From Bradyrhizobium sp. LMTR 3 (GTDB lineage: Bacteria > Pseudomonadota > Alphaproteobacteria > Rhizobiales > Xanthobacteraceae), in contig NZ_MAXC01000012.1 of assembly GCF_001693485.1 (NCBI RefSeq), positions 248,001 through 312,000 on the forward strand: 64,000 nt of DNA, given 5' to 3'. The position numbers were made by a program, and so were the translations under genes. The notes beneath the pieces were generated by a model. The model ran no database searches, was not told the DNA's origin, and saw only the letters and a program-made list of their open reading frames with translations. Shown here one piece after another: positions 54,241 to 62,674 of this stretch; position 1 is the stretch's first letter; the number at the start of each line of letters is the position of its first letter.

Positions 54241-55050
54241 TCACGCATTCACGCGCTTGCGCAAATTGTAGCGAGGGGCCGGGATGGCACTCGAAAGCCT
54301 GTCCGACATGGCTTGGCGCGCCGTCTCATGACGGTCCCACTCTGCCTTGTCCGGCAGCGATGGAATGGTCACGGTCTCGCCGAGGTCGAGACCGGCCAGC
54401 GCGGCATCGACCAAGTCGTCGGCCGACATCACGATCTGCGCCGGAAGCTGATGAACCGGCGTGCCGGCGACGTCCCAGAATTCGGTGGCGGTGGCGCCCG
54501 GCAGCACCGCCTGCACGCGGATGCCCTTGTCGGCGAGCTCGTGAACGAGCGAGCGGCTGAATGCGAGCACGAACGCTTTGCTGCCGCCATAGACGCCATT
54601 CAGCACCTCCGGCGCGATCGCGACGACCGACGAAATGTTGATGATCGTGCCGTTGCCGCGGGCAACAAATCCCGGCACCGCCGCATAGGTCAGCCGCGTC
54701 AGCGCAGTGACGTTCAGGCGGATCATGTCCTCCATCTTGTCGACGTCGGAAGCGAGCAGCGGGGCTGCCGCGCCGACGCCGGCGTTGTTGGCCAGCAAGG
54801 AGATATCCGCATTGGCTTTGAGAATATTCTCAACGCGCTGCAAGTCCGCCGGGGACGTGAGATCGGCTTCGACCGTCTCGACGTTCCGGCCGGTCTCGTT
54901 GGCGAGCCGGCGCGCCAGCGATGCAAGCCGCTGGTTGTTGCGCGCAACGAGAATGAGGTCGTGGCCGCGCTTCGCCAGTCGATCGGCGTAGATCGCGCCG
55001 ATGCCACTTGATGCGCCGGTAATAAGGGCAGTGCCTTTGGTCTGGGTCAT
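54241..55050 (-). CDS. Short-chain dehydrogenase/reductase
   Basis: A 269-residue Rossmann-fold oxidoreductase with the cofactor motif TGASSGIGAIYADRLAKRGH, the NNAG segment (LLANNAGVG) and the catalytic YGGSK (Tyr and Lys). The basic residues after the glycine motif suggest NADP(H). The ATG at 55050 has GGAG six bases upstream; another ATG lies two codons earlier. It is the first gene of a leftward group and is divergent from a LysR gene. The substrate is unknown, perhaps a toxic carbonyl compound. Confidence 0.92.
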   Translation of the reverse strand: MTQTKGTALITGASSGIGAIYADRLAKRGHDLILVARNNQRLASLARRLANETGRNVETVEADLTSPADLQRVENILKANADISLLANNAGVGAAAPLLASDVDKMEDMIRLNVTALTRLTYAAVPGFVARGNGTIINISSVVAIAPEVLNGVYGGSKAFVLAFSRSLVHELADKGIRVQAVLPGATATEFWDVAGTPVHQLPAQIVMSADDLVDAALAGLDLGETVTIPSLPDKAEWDRHETARQAMSDRLSSAIPAPRYNLRKRVNA

Positions 55051-55139
55051 ATCCATCTCCGTTGGTTGGGTGCGTTGCCTCGCGCTGATGGATAGGCCCT
55101 TCCGGAATTGATGGGTATCTGGCAAAATCGAGATGTATC

Positions 55140-55156
55140 CTTCCAAAAAATGGAAG
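55140..55156. promoter_or_regulatory. Inverted repeat before LysR gene
   Basis: CTTCCA and TGGAAG are perfect 6-bp arms around five A residues, ending 6 bp before the LysR start codon. In the 112-bp gap between divergent genes, this may be a LysR autoregulatory site or a hairpin over the ribosome binding region. Confidence 0.5.
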
Positions 55157-55162
55157 CATCCG

Positions 55163-56110
55163 ATGGACCGTCTCGAAGCCATGTCGATTGTGTTGGCGGT
55201 CGCGGAGGCCGGAAGCCTGTCGGCTGCGGCGCGCCGGCATAAAATGCCGCTGGCCACCGTGAGCCGAAAAGTATCCGAGCTCGAAGCGCACCTGCGCACC
55301 AAGCTGTTCAACCGCTCGAGCCGCGCGCTCGTCCCGACGGAGGCAGGCCGCTCCTACATCGCCGCGGCAAAAAGGATCATCGCCGACGTGGCCGAAGCCG
55401 AACGCGCTGCATCCGGCGAGTACGCGACGCCGCGCGGCGAGCTGAGCGTGTCGGCGCCCTTTGCGTTCGGCCGGCTACACCTGGTGCCGGTGCTGGCGGA
55501 TTTCGCGGCGATGTTTCCGGAGGTGGACGTTCGCCTCGACCTGCTGGACCGGCCGGTCAACCTTCTGGAGGAGCATGTCGACGTCGCGCTTCGGATCGGA
55601 ACGCTGGCCGACAGCAGCCTGATCGCGATCCGGATCGGCGAAATCCGCCGCATGCTGTGCGCGAGCCCGGCCTATCTGAAATCGCGCGGGACGCCGAGAT
55701 CGCTTGACGACCTCTCCAAGCACGACTGCATCAGTTTCGTGCCGTTGCAGTCACCAGCCGAATGGACGTTCAAGAAAGACCAGACCGATTACGTCGTGCC
55801 GGTGCGGTCGCGCCTGGTGTTGAACCATCTTGAATCGACGTGCGAAGCCGCGCGCTGCGGCATGGGGATCGCGACGGTGTTCTCCTATCAGGTAGCAGAA
55901 TCGGTCAAATCCGGAGAGCTTGCGCTGCTGCTGCAGGATTTCGAGCCGCCGCCGATACCGGTCAGCCTAGTCTATCCGCCCAATCGCTTCATGCCGGTCA
56001 AGTTGCGCGCCTTCCTGGACTTCGCGCTGCCACGCCTCAAAGCACGCATCGCCGATCTGCCGAAACGCGCCGCGCCGCGAGGCCGAGCCGGGCCTCCACT
56101 GTCACCGTAA
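55163..56110 (+). CDS. LysR-family regulator
   Basis: A 315-residue regulator of the group with N-terminus MDRLEAMSIVLAVAEAGSLS and recognition segment MPLATVSRKVSELEAHL. The effector domain includes SVSAPFAFGRLHLVPVLADF. A frame from ATG 55133 exists, but MDRLEAMS at 55163 is the family start. It is divergent from the SDR - DUF417 - AhpD-like operon and probably regulates it. The C-terminus is Arg/Pro-rich and converges on the desaturase gene with 3 bp between stops. Confidence 0.92.
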   Translation: MDRLEAMSIVLAVAEAGSLSAAARRHKMPLATVSRKVSELEAHLRTKLFNRSSRALVPTEAGRSYIAAAKRIIADVAEAERAASGEYATPRGELSVSAPFAFGRLHLVPVLADFAAMFPEVDVRLDLLDRPVNLLEEHVDVALRIGTLADSSLIAIRIGEIRRMLCASPAYLKSRGTPRSLDDLSKHDCISFVPLQSPAEWTFKKDQTDYVVPVRSRLVLNHLESTCEAARCGMGIATVFSYQVAESVKSGELALLLQDFEPPPIPVSLVYPPNRFMPVKLRAFLDFALPRLKARIADLPKRAAPRGRAGPPLSP

Positions 56111-56113
56111 TGC

Positions 56114-57193
56114 CTAAAAGTCCCGGGCTCTGATTTCCCGGAACGACACCAAACGGCGCTGCGCCTCGTCCCACAACACAAGTCGTACACAGCGGAAGCT
56201 CGCAAGGAGCGTTATGTGGCCGACATCGCGCAGTTCCGGGTGGTCACGCAGCACGTGCGGCAGCCGGTAATAGGGAATTCGACTGGAGAGGTGATGCACG
56301 TGGTGAATCCCGATGTTGGCTGTAAACCAGCGCAGCAGCGCCGGCAGTTCGTAATGCGAGCTGCCGTACAGAGCGGCTTGATGCAGGTTCCAGCTCTCGT
56401 CGCGATCCCATGTCGTGTGCTCGAATTGATGCTGCACGTAGAACAGCCATACGCCGGCCGTGGCGGCCAGCAGCGTAATCGGAAGGTGCACGAGCAGGAA
56501 CGCCTTGATCCCGATAAACCATGTGAGCGCGGCGACGACGACGGCAATCGCGAGATTGGTTGCCATCGTACTGGCCCAAGGCTGCCAACCATTGCGCATG
56601 AGGCCGACCGGAATCCTCTGCTGCAAGAGAAACAGATAGGCCGGTCCGAGCCCGAACATGATCAGCGGGTGGCGATAAAGACGGTATTTCAGACGACCCC
56701 ACCAAGGAAGCGCCCGGTATTCGCGCACGGTCAGCGTATCGACGTCGCCGATGCCGCGGCGGTCGATGTTGCCGGTGGTGGCATGATGAATCGCATGCGT
56801 GCGGCGCCAATAGTCGTAAGGCGTGAGCGTGAGCACACCAATGACGCGGCCGACCCAGTCATTCGCCAGGCGGCCGGCAAAAAAGGTGCCATGACCGCAG
56901 TCGTGCTGGATCATGAACAGGCGTAAGAGAAAGCCGGCGGCCGGAAACGCGATAAGCAATGAAGCCCAGGCATAGCCAAGGGAGAACGTGAACCAAGCCG
57001 CGGTCCACAGCATCACGAGCGGCAAAGCCGTGATCGCCAACTCGGCCAGGCTCCGCGGCCGACTTGGGGTGCTGTAGTTGCCCAAAATGCGCTTCCAACG
57101 CCGTGCGTCGGGGACGTCATCGCTGCGAGTGGGAGGTTGAATGAAGCCAAGGCCCTCTTGCGTGTTAGAGCACTGCACAGTTCTCTTATGCAC
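56114..57193 (-). CDS. Fatty acid desaturase
   Basis: A di-iron membrane desaturase of about 359 residues from GTG 57193, which has AAGGGG 6 bases upstream. It has the three His boxes HDCGH (97-101), HAIHH (133-137) and HHVHH near the C-terminus, with membrane helices between. The sequence resembles omega-6/delta-12 desaturases of the DesA type and acts on membrane lipid acyl chains or fatty acyl substrates. The frame is open to 57352 but that extension is not conserved-looking. Electron donor unknown. Confidence 0.92.
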   Translation of the reverse strand: MHKRTVQCSNTQEGLGFIQPPTRSDDVPDARRWKRILGNYSTPSRPRSLAELAITALPLVMLWTAAWFTFSLGYAWASLLIAFPAAGFLLRLFMIQHDCGHGTFFAGRLANDWVGRVIGVLTLTPYDYWRRTHAIHHATTGNIDRRGIGDVDTLTVREYRALPWWGRLKYRLYRHPLIMFGLGPAYLFLLQQRIPVGLMRNGWQPWASTMATNLAIAVVVAALTWFIGIKAFLLVHLPITLLAATAGVWLFYVQHQFEHTTWDRDESWNLHQAALYGSSHYELPALLRWFTANIGIHHVHHLSSRIPYYRLPHVLRDHPELRDVGHITLLASFRCVRLVLWDEAQRRLVSFREIRARDF

Positions 57194-57717
57194 AGATATC
57201 CCCTTCTGACAGTGCACGTAAGATCGAGGCACCGATGGATCGGCACCTACGTCCGTTGATCGATTTTTGGAGAAGGGTCTGAAACGTGCGTGCCTGTCAG
57301 CAGCAAGGCAAAGCGAGCCCAGTCGTTCGGCCAAGTGTCGATTACCCCGCATATGGACACAAATTGGGGGAACGTCAAGGACTGCAGCACCGCGTTACCC
57401 GTGTCTCATGGGTGCAATCGCGTCAATTTGGTCGTCGGTGACCGCTTCCGGTCTTCCGCCGGAAACGGACACCGTCACGGCCGGTCGGCACGTCTCAAAG
57501 ATGCCAATTCCGGAAGTGGACTGTGCCTACTCGATCACCTCGCCCGCACGGGCATCGTGAGATGATCAGAACGAGGATCGCCCCCGGGCTTGGGTCCTCG
57601 TTGATTGAGCAGGCGCCGCGCTCAGCTTCCACCAATAGGCTGTCGGGCATAAACGCTTCCGCTACTCTGCACAGGACCGGGCCGGCGCCCCACGGCAGGG
57701 GCGTCGCCCGACTGCTG
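57194..57717. other. Intergenic region with first copy of a diverged repeat
   Basis: No gene is recognised between the desaturase start and the end of the haloperoxidase-like gene. It contains about 80 bp (57441-57520) that resemble sequence at 59831-59910 on the other side of the haloperoxidase gene. Short frames here do not look like proteins. Confidence 0.5.
57441..57520 (+). repeat. Diverged repeat, copy 1
   Basis: Shares CCGCTTCCGGTCT near its start and GTCTCAAAG-TGCC with -GAAG-GG- near its end with the sequence at 59831-59910, in the same orientation, with diverged bases between. The two copies flank the haloperoxidase-like gene. It may be an old intergenic element of the host genus. 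Confidence 0.6.
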
Positions 57718-59508
57718 TCAGATCGTGACGCGGCTGCCGTCAAAGCGCGTCAAGGAGAAGCCGTCGAAGGATTCGCGGAGGGTAATGCGCTCGTCCCGCA
57801 GCATGCCGATCGCCACCTCCTCGCCGATCGCCATTGAGGCCGAAGCGTCGGAACGCCAGTGGATGCCTGCCCAATTCCGTCCGAAACCGAAATTCACCGC
57901 GAGCTTGTTCAACTCTCCGCCAACCGTGAGCGGCGGGCCGCTATAGGGCACGAGCCTCGTCGGGTCAGCCGGATCGGGCTGTACCGGGTTGGCGATGACG
58001 CGGCTCTCGTCGAAAAACGCCTTCAATATGGTAGCCGTGACGGCACCAACGCTCGTGGCACCGCCGGGATAGGTGGAGTGAGTGGGCGCGGCCTCCGGAT
58101 AAGTTTGTGACAAAAGATAGGTGCCATACTTGGCTTTACTGCGATCGAGGGCCTCCGATTTCAGGAAGTTATCATGCAACGGGTAGTCGCTCACGCCATT
58201 GGCGAGGCGATGATGCGCCAGAGCGCCGTAGGCTTCCGGTCGCACAGCCCGGTGCACAAAATACTTCTGCCAATAGGACGCGCGGACGGAGTTACGGATC
58301 CCCGTGGCGAGTAGTGCCTGCACATAGGGCAACCCGAAGGTGGCACCCGCAGGGCTCTGGGTCTTCGATCTCCGATACGGATTCGATGGGTAGGACACGG
58401 GCTCTGCCGGTGGATACATCCCGGCGTACCGTTGATCCGCTCCACCGCCGGGGGTTGCAAGGATCAGTGCTGCCGCCCATCCAAGTGCAGGGCCAGCGTG
58501 GATATACTCCGCGAGATCTCTTCCTGTCGTTATGTATCGCGGTGTCGCGTCGAACTGCAACCGGCGTTTCGGTGCGGCGCCGTTCTGGATCGCCAGCCAC
58601 TCCTCGTATTCGGTCAGGAATTCGTTGGCGGGCAACACGGTGCGAATTTGAGCACTGATCCACTGTGCGGCATAGGGCACGTCCCGGAGCAGGAATTGCG
58701 AGATCAGCGGGCCGTCCAAAACGCCTGGAGGCGTGACCGAGCGGCCCTTCAAGTCAGTTGGGTCGAAATAAAGCGCATTGGCACGGAACAGCGTACCGGG
58801 TGTTACCCGCCCACCAGACTTCGGCCCCCGGAAATCGGCGAGCTTGTTGAGTTCCTCGGTAGCTGCAAGCACGTCGCGATTGGAGGTGTCGTCGCGCAAC
58901 TCGGTAAGCGGAACATCACGAAGCAGCGATTGCCAATATACCTCGACCGCCTCGCCGCCGCGCTCCGCACTTGCAAGGGCCGGAGCCGTCGGTATCGCAA
59001 TCTGAGTAGGGTTCATGCCGCTGAGACTGACGGCTTGCGTGCCTACGGGATTGACCAGTTTGCGAGTGCCGCCGAGCGGGATTTTCTCGAAATCTGCGGG
59101 ATCGCCCGACTGGCAAGCGGCATAGAGCGCCTGCCATGCCGCTTGCTCCACTTCGCCGCGTTTATCGTGCGGCAGGCCCCGTGAATCCGAACCGATCTTG
59201 TTGGTGTAGCGCGCCTCATCGCCATTCGTCGGGTGGGGCGCGATGGGAATTTTCTCGTTGTTTCTCGCGCAGGCCTCTCGGACTTCGAAGGCGCGGCGCT
59301 TGAACGCCGCGTCGAGCGGTCGCGGGTCCGCGCTCACAGGCTGTGCTGCTGCCGGGGCGATTCCGGGCATGCTCGGCGGAGACGCAAGCACGGCGGCGCC
59401 GACTGCGATGCCGACCCCGCCGAGGAGCGAGCGGCGAGTGACCGCGGTGGTCGGCAGGGTCGGCGATGCCAGGTCAGATTCAGTCGAAATGGTGGGCTGG
59501 TCAGCCAT
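57718..59508 (-). CDS. Tat-exported vanadium-haloperoxidase-like protein, catalytic His replaced
   Basis: A 596-residue PAP2/vanadium haloperoxidase family protein. The N-terminus carries a twin-arginine motif (TRRSLLGGVGIAVGAAVL), so it is exported folded. The vanadate-binding Lys and Arg are in QKYFVHRAVRPEAYG (Lys415, Arg423), as in red algal bromoperoxidases. The second site RNWAGIHWRSD has Arg544 and the vanadate-ligand His550. In between, the usual S-G-H triad reads HSTYPGGATS: the acid-base His is Ala484. Haloperoxidase or phosphatase activity is therefore doubtful. GAGGAGATCTCC precedes the ATG. It stands alone, without a visible operon partner. Confidence 0.9.
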   Translation of the reverse strand: MADQPTISTESDLASPTLPTTAVTRRSLLGGVGIAVGAAVLASPPSMPGIAPAAAQPVSADPRPLDAAFKRRAFEVREACARNNEKIPIAPHPTNGDEARYTNKIGSDSRGLPHDKRGEVEQAAWQALYAACQSGDPADFEKIPLGGTRKLVNPVGTQAVSLSGMNPTQIAIPTAPALASAERGGEAVEVYWQSLLRDVPLTELRDDTSNRDVLAATEELNKLADFRGPKSGGRVTPGTLFRANALYFDPTDLKGRSVTPPGVLDGPLISQFLLRDVPYAAQWISAQIRTVLPANEFLTEYEEWLAIQNGAAPKRRLQFDATPRYITTGRDLAEYIHAGPALGWAAALILATPGGGADQRYAGMYPPAEPVSYPSNPYRRSKTQSPAGATFGLPYVQALLATGIRNSVRASYWQKYFVHRAVRPEAYGALAHHRLANGVSDYPLHDNFLKSEALDRSKAKYGTYLLSQTYPEAAPTHSTYPGGATSVGAVTATILKAFFDESRVIANPVQPDPADPTRLVPYSGPPLTVGGELNKLAVNFGFGRNWAGIHWRSDASASMAIGEEVAIGMLRDERITLRESFDGFSLTRFDGSRVTI

Positions 59509-60078
59509 GGAGATCTCCTCCCTCGCAGGCACCGCTCTAGGGCCCGCGCTTTCAGGATTCACAGGATTCAAATGGGCATCTGGGCGCGCTTACGCGCACC
59601 CGCGTTGGAATGCGAATGCTGAAGGACCGGCGAAAAAGGAAGTCGGTGATACGAGTGCAATGCTTGCCGATGGCACGACCGCTGTCCGTTCAGTCCCGCG
59701 AGGAATTCGGCATTTCCCGCCTGCGACGACAGCTATTCAAAGAGTACACGATCTCCTGCGTCCTGAAAAGACGTCTGACCTTTGGAAGCTTCCGCTTTGG
59801 GGTCATTCGCATCGGTTTGACGATCTGTCAGCCGCTTCCGGTCTACCACTTCTACGGACATTCTCAGAATAGGCGGGCATGTCTCAAAGGTGCCCAGAAG
59901 CGGCCATTCGGTCAATTGGCTTCCGTGGCCAATCAGCTTAACTTGGCGAGACTCTGCCAGACTTGAATTATTTCACCGCGATCGCTTCATAGTCAAAATT
60001 GCTATGTGCGCCGGAAATGTATGACTTGCCATGTGTTCACAACGCGCCTGATCAAAGGACCGTCAAGGGGAAAGCAAG
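59509..60078. other. Intergenic region with second copy of a diverged repeat
   Basis: A 570-bp region between two divergent genes. Apart from the repeat copy at 59831-59910, nothing is recognised. It should contain promoters for the haloperoxidase-like gene and the AEC transporter. Confidence 0.5.
59831..59910 (+). repeat. Diverged repeat, copy 2
   Basis: Counterpart of the element at 57441-57520: starts GCCGCTTCCGGTCTACC and contains TGTCTCAAAGGTGCCCAGAA. Identity is only partial, so both copies are old. It lies upstream of the haloperoxidase-like gene, in direct orientation relative to copy 1. Confidence 0.6.
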
Positions 60079-61017
60079 ATGGCAGTCGCCGACCTGGTCC
60101 TTCCTGTGTTTGCGATCATCGTCACGGGTTGGCTGGCAGGTTGGCTCGGCTACATTTCGCGGTCGTTGGCCGACGGGCTTGTGCACTTCGCCTATAACGT
60201 CGCGATGCCGGCGCTGCTATTCGTCACCATCGCGCAGGAGCCGGCACGCAATCTTCTCGAATGGCGCTTTCTGCTGGCGTTCGGCGGTGGCTCCATTCTG
60301 TGCTTCGCGGTGGTCTTTCTGACAGTCCGCGTCCGGTGGGGACGCGACCGCGCCAGCAGCACGCTCTATGGAATGGCAGCGGCGATGACCAATACTGGAT
60401 TCGTAGCACTGCCAATCCTGCACTCCATCTACGGACAGCCTGCCGTTCTGCCCGCCGCCATCGCAACCTTGTTCGTGGCGGGCGTGATGTTCCCCGCGAC
60501 GGTTATTCTCCTGGAAAGCGAGGGGCGCGGCGCGCACGCGAGGACGGCAGGTTCGATAATGCTGGTGAAGCAGATCGTGCTCAATCCGATGGTACTATCG
60601 ACTCTGATCGGTCTTGCGTGGTCGACCACAGGCCTGCCAATGCCGGCCTCACTCGCGGCCTATATGAACATCTTGGCGGCTGCTCTAACGCCGTGCGCGC
60701 TCTTCGCCATTGGACTAAGCCTGTCAGTTGAAGCAATACGCTCGAACGTCATGGCATCCGTCGCCCTCGCGGTCGTGAAGCTCGTAATCATGCCGCTGAT
60801 CGTCTACGGGCTTTGTTTGGCGTCGGGCCTCAATCCGCTCTACACGATCGCCGCCGTCATCTGTGCCGCCGTGCCGACCGCCAAGACGGTGTATATCCTG
60901 GCAGGCGAGTACAAGATGGAAGAACCTCTGGTCGCGGCCACAGTCTCGATCACAACGCTGGTGTCGGTAGCGACGCTGATGGGCTGGCTCTACGCCCTCG
61001 CGGCACAGGCGGGCTAA
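60079..61017 (+). CDS. AEC family transporter (auxin efflux carrier type)
   Basis: A 312-residue inner-membrane protein with about ten helices in two halves. It starts VLPVFAIIVTGWLAGWLGYI and has NTGFVALPILHSIYG, the conserved Asn-Pro-type segment of helix 4. Bacterial AEC members carry malate, malonate or other organic anions. Substrate unknown. AAGGGGAAAGCAAG precedes the ATG. Its stop codon overlaps that of the convergent next gene. Confidence 0.92.
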   Translation: MAVADLVLPVFAIIVTGWLAGWLGYISRSLADGLVHFAYNVAMPALLFVTIAQEPARNLLEWRFLLAFGGGSILCFAVVFLTVRVRWGRDRASSTLYGMAAAMTNTGFVALPILHSIYGQPAVLPAAIATLFVAGVMFPATVILLESEGRGAHARTAGSIMLVKQIVLNPMVLSTLIGLAWSTTGLPMPASLAAYMNILAAALTPCALFAIGLSLSVEAIRSNVMASVALAVVKLVIMPLIVYGLCLASGLNPLYTIAAVICAAVPTAKTVYILAGEYKMEEPLVAATVSITTLVSVATLMGWLYALAAQAG

Positions 61018-61322
61018 AAGCGCCAAGAGGACAAGCGAAATTCGTCAGTTTTTAACGGGAGACGATGCGGGACTACGCTAGACGGAGTTTGGCTGCCAGA
61101 GATCATTTCCGCTTTAGGTCCAGTCGGTTTCGAACGGCTGTCATGATCCTCGGCCAAGTTTTCCTCGGCCATGTCGCTGGGTGCAGGCTCCAGCGAACTC
61201 AATGCTGCATCGACTTTCTCCAAAAGGCGTTCTAGTTCGGCGCGCTCATTTGGCCCCGGGTCCTCCTGCAACCTGCCCAGCAGTTGTTCCTTTTGAGCGA
61301 GAAGTTTCGCAAGTGAAGTCAT
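61014..61322 (-). CDS. Small coiled-coil protein, 102 aa
   Basis: From ATG 61322 the product opens MTSLAKLLAQKEQLLGRLQE, followed by ERAELERLLEKVDAALSSLE, a clear heptad-like helix. The rest is acidic and then low-complexity. I recall short coiled-coil proteins with this start in Bradyrhizobium. The C-terminal third may be an unconserved tail, because the stop codon overlaps that of the convergent AEC gene (shared CTAA). Function unknown. Confidence 0.68.
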   Translation of the reverse strand: MTSLAKLLAQKEQLLGRLQEDPGPNERAELERLLEKVDAALSSLEPAPSDMAEENLAEDHDSRSKPTGPKAEMISGSQTPSSVVPHRLPLKTDEFRLSSWRF

Positions 61323-61608
61323 GGTGTCCTCGTCCGAGTACGGAACCGGAGGGGCGCGTAGAAAATCGGTCAACCGTTCAGAAAGGCGTCAAGTTCCTCC
61401 GCTCGCGACCGCAAGCGAGAACCTGGACCGAGTACGACAACAGCAACGAGTTCTGCCGCTATCGCGATGAGCGATCGGCATCGAAACCTGGTCGGTTCAC
61501 TGCAATATTCTTTCGCGGAACCTAAGATGAGAGCGCCATCAAAATCTCCGCCGAGCGGAACGAATGCCTTCCGAAGCCTTTGGTTTTGATCGACAAGAGG
61601 AGGTATCT

Positions 61609-61830
61609 ATGAAGCTATCTATCTTGGCGATTGCGACACTGCTTACGGTCGGAACCATCGCTACGGCCAACGCTATCGAGTTCGGCGTCGGTCCTGGCGG
61701 CGTCTATGTTGGTCCCGGCTATGATCGCCCCTACTACCGTGATTACGGAGATGACTGCCGGATCGTTATCCGCGAACGCACCAACCGCTTTGGTGAACGC
61801 GTCAGGATCCGCGAGCGCATCTGCGACTAA
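61609..61830 (+). CDS. Small exported protein, 73 aa
   Basis: The signal peptide (MKLSILAIATLLTVGTIATA, cleaved near ANA-I) is followed by a Gly/Tyr-rich stretch (GVGPGGVYVGPGYDRPYYRD) and a basic end with two Cys (DDCRIVIRERTNR, RERICD). The strong AGAGGAGG before the ATG at 61609 decides the start over an ATG at 61564. Similar small exported proteins occur in Bradyrhizobium, with no known function. The two cysteines may form one disulfide. Confidence 0.8.
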   Translation: MKLSILAIATLLTVGTIATANAIEFGVGPGGVYVGPGYDRPYYRDYGDDCRIVIRERTNRFGERVRIRERICD

Positions 61831-61944
61831 ACACGCAATCGACGGTTAGCGACGATCAGATCGGGGTCCGGCTGGGACGCTGGACCGATCGGTAGCTCAA
61901 GAATTGGTGCGATGTCGCACCTCCCTGCGACACCGTTCCCGCAA

Positions 61945-61977
61945 AAGAAGGGCCTCAGCGCCGCTGGAGCCCTTCTT
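61945..61977 (+). terminator. Hairpin, possible terminator
   Basis: Arms AAGAAGGGC and GCCCTTCTT are perfect 9-bp complements; the loop can form an inner CAGC/GCTG pairing. It is followed by GCGTTTCTT, so the T run is weak. It lies 114 bp after the small exported protein gene. Confidence 0.5.
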
Positions 61978-62129
61978 GCGTTTCTTGGATGCTGCCAGTC
62001 GGGTCAGCATCGCACCCGCTGCGAAAATCTTCGTCATGGCGTTGTGGCAGAACGCAATCGCTGCAAGATGTGGGCGAGCCTTCGACGCCTTTACGAAGCC
62101 TTCGGTAGCTATTGGCTGGAAGCTATAAA

Positions 62130-62483
62130 CTAATCAATGCGCTGCGCGTGGACACGCTGCCGCGCCCTTGAATTGTCGTAGCGCGCCTGGTCGCGCGTCG
62201 CCGGCGTGACGCAGACCTTGTCGTCCGTCGTTGCTTCGCGCCATACGTAACCTTGCTTGCAAGTCTCGTATCCGTACTGTCCGCGCCCTGCCCGCCGAGC
62301 GTCCTGCTGCGCATTGTCGTTCCAGGCCTGCCGGCGGGTTTGTGGCGTGACGCACACGTAATCGCCGCGAGTAGCTTCCCTCCAAACATAACCTTGAGTG
62401 CATTTCGCCTGGGCGTAAGCTTGGGGCGTATAGAGAATGATGCCGAACAGTAATGCCGGAAGCGAGAGAGAAAACTGCTTCAT
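62130..62483 (-). CDS. Exported protein built of two repeats of a Cys motif
   Basis: A 117-residue exported protein. The signal peptide (about 1-25) ends AYA-Q, then two near-identical units of about 45 residues follow. Each reads C-x-QGYVWREAT-xx-D-x-VCVTP-x-TR-x-QA and ends DN. Each unit has two cysteines, likely one disulfide per unit. GGAGGGTCTG supports the ATG at 62483. No function is known; the repeat is a small periplasmic or secreted binding module by its look. Confidence 0.82.
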   Translation of the reverse strand: MKQFSLSLPALLFGIILYTPQAYAQAKCTQGYVWREATRGDYVCVTPQTRRQAWNDNAQQDARRAGRGQYGYETCKQGYVWREATTDDKVCVTPATRDQARYDNSRARQRVHAQRID

Positions 62484-62674
62484 CAGACCCTCCATTGACT
62501 GGAAATGTCGCGGAAGATCTTCTCTTACACCGGCTAAACTTTAGCGTGTATGAACTGGTTCACACTGGGGCGTAACGCTAACGTGACGGCAGGACTCCAC
62601 CGTCGTTGGCTCACACAAAACCTCGAGCTATGTGCGCTATTTGGGCCTTAGGAATTACGGCGGCAGTGCCGGAC

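Noticed and set aside
58432..59184. 250-codon plus-strand frame
   Set aside because: Antisense to the haloperoxidase-like gene; no protein-like features.
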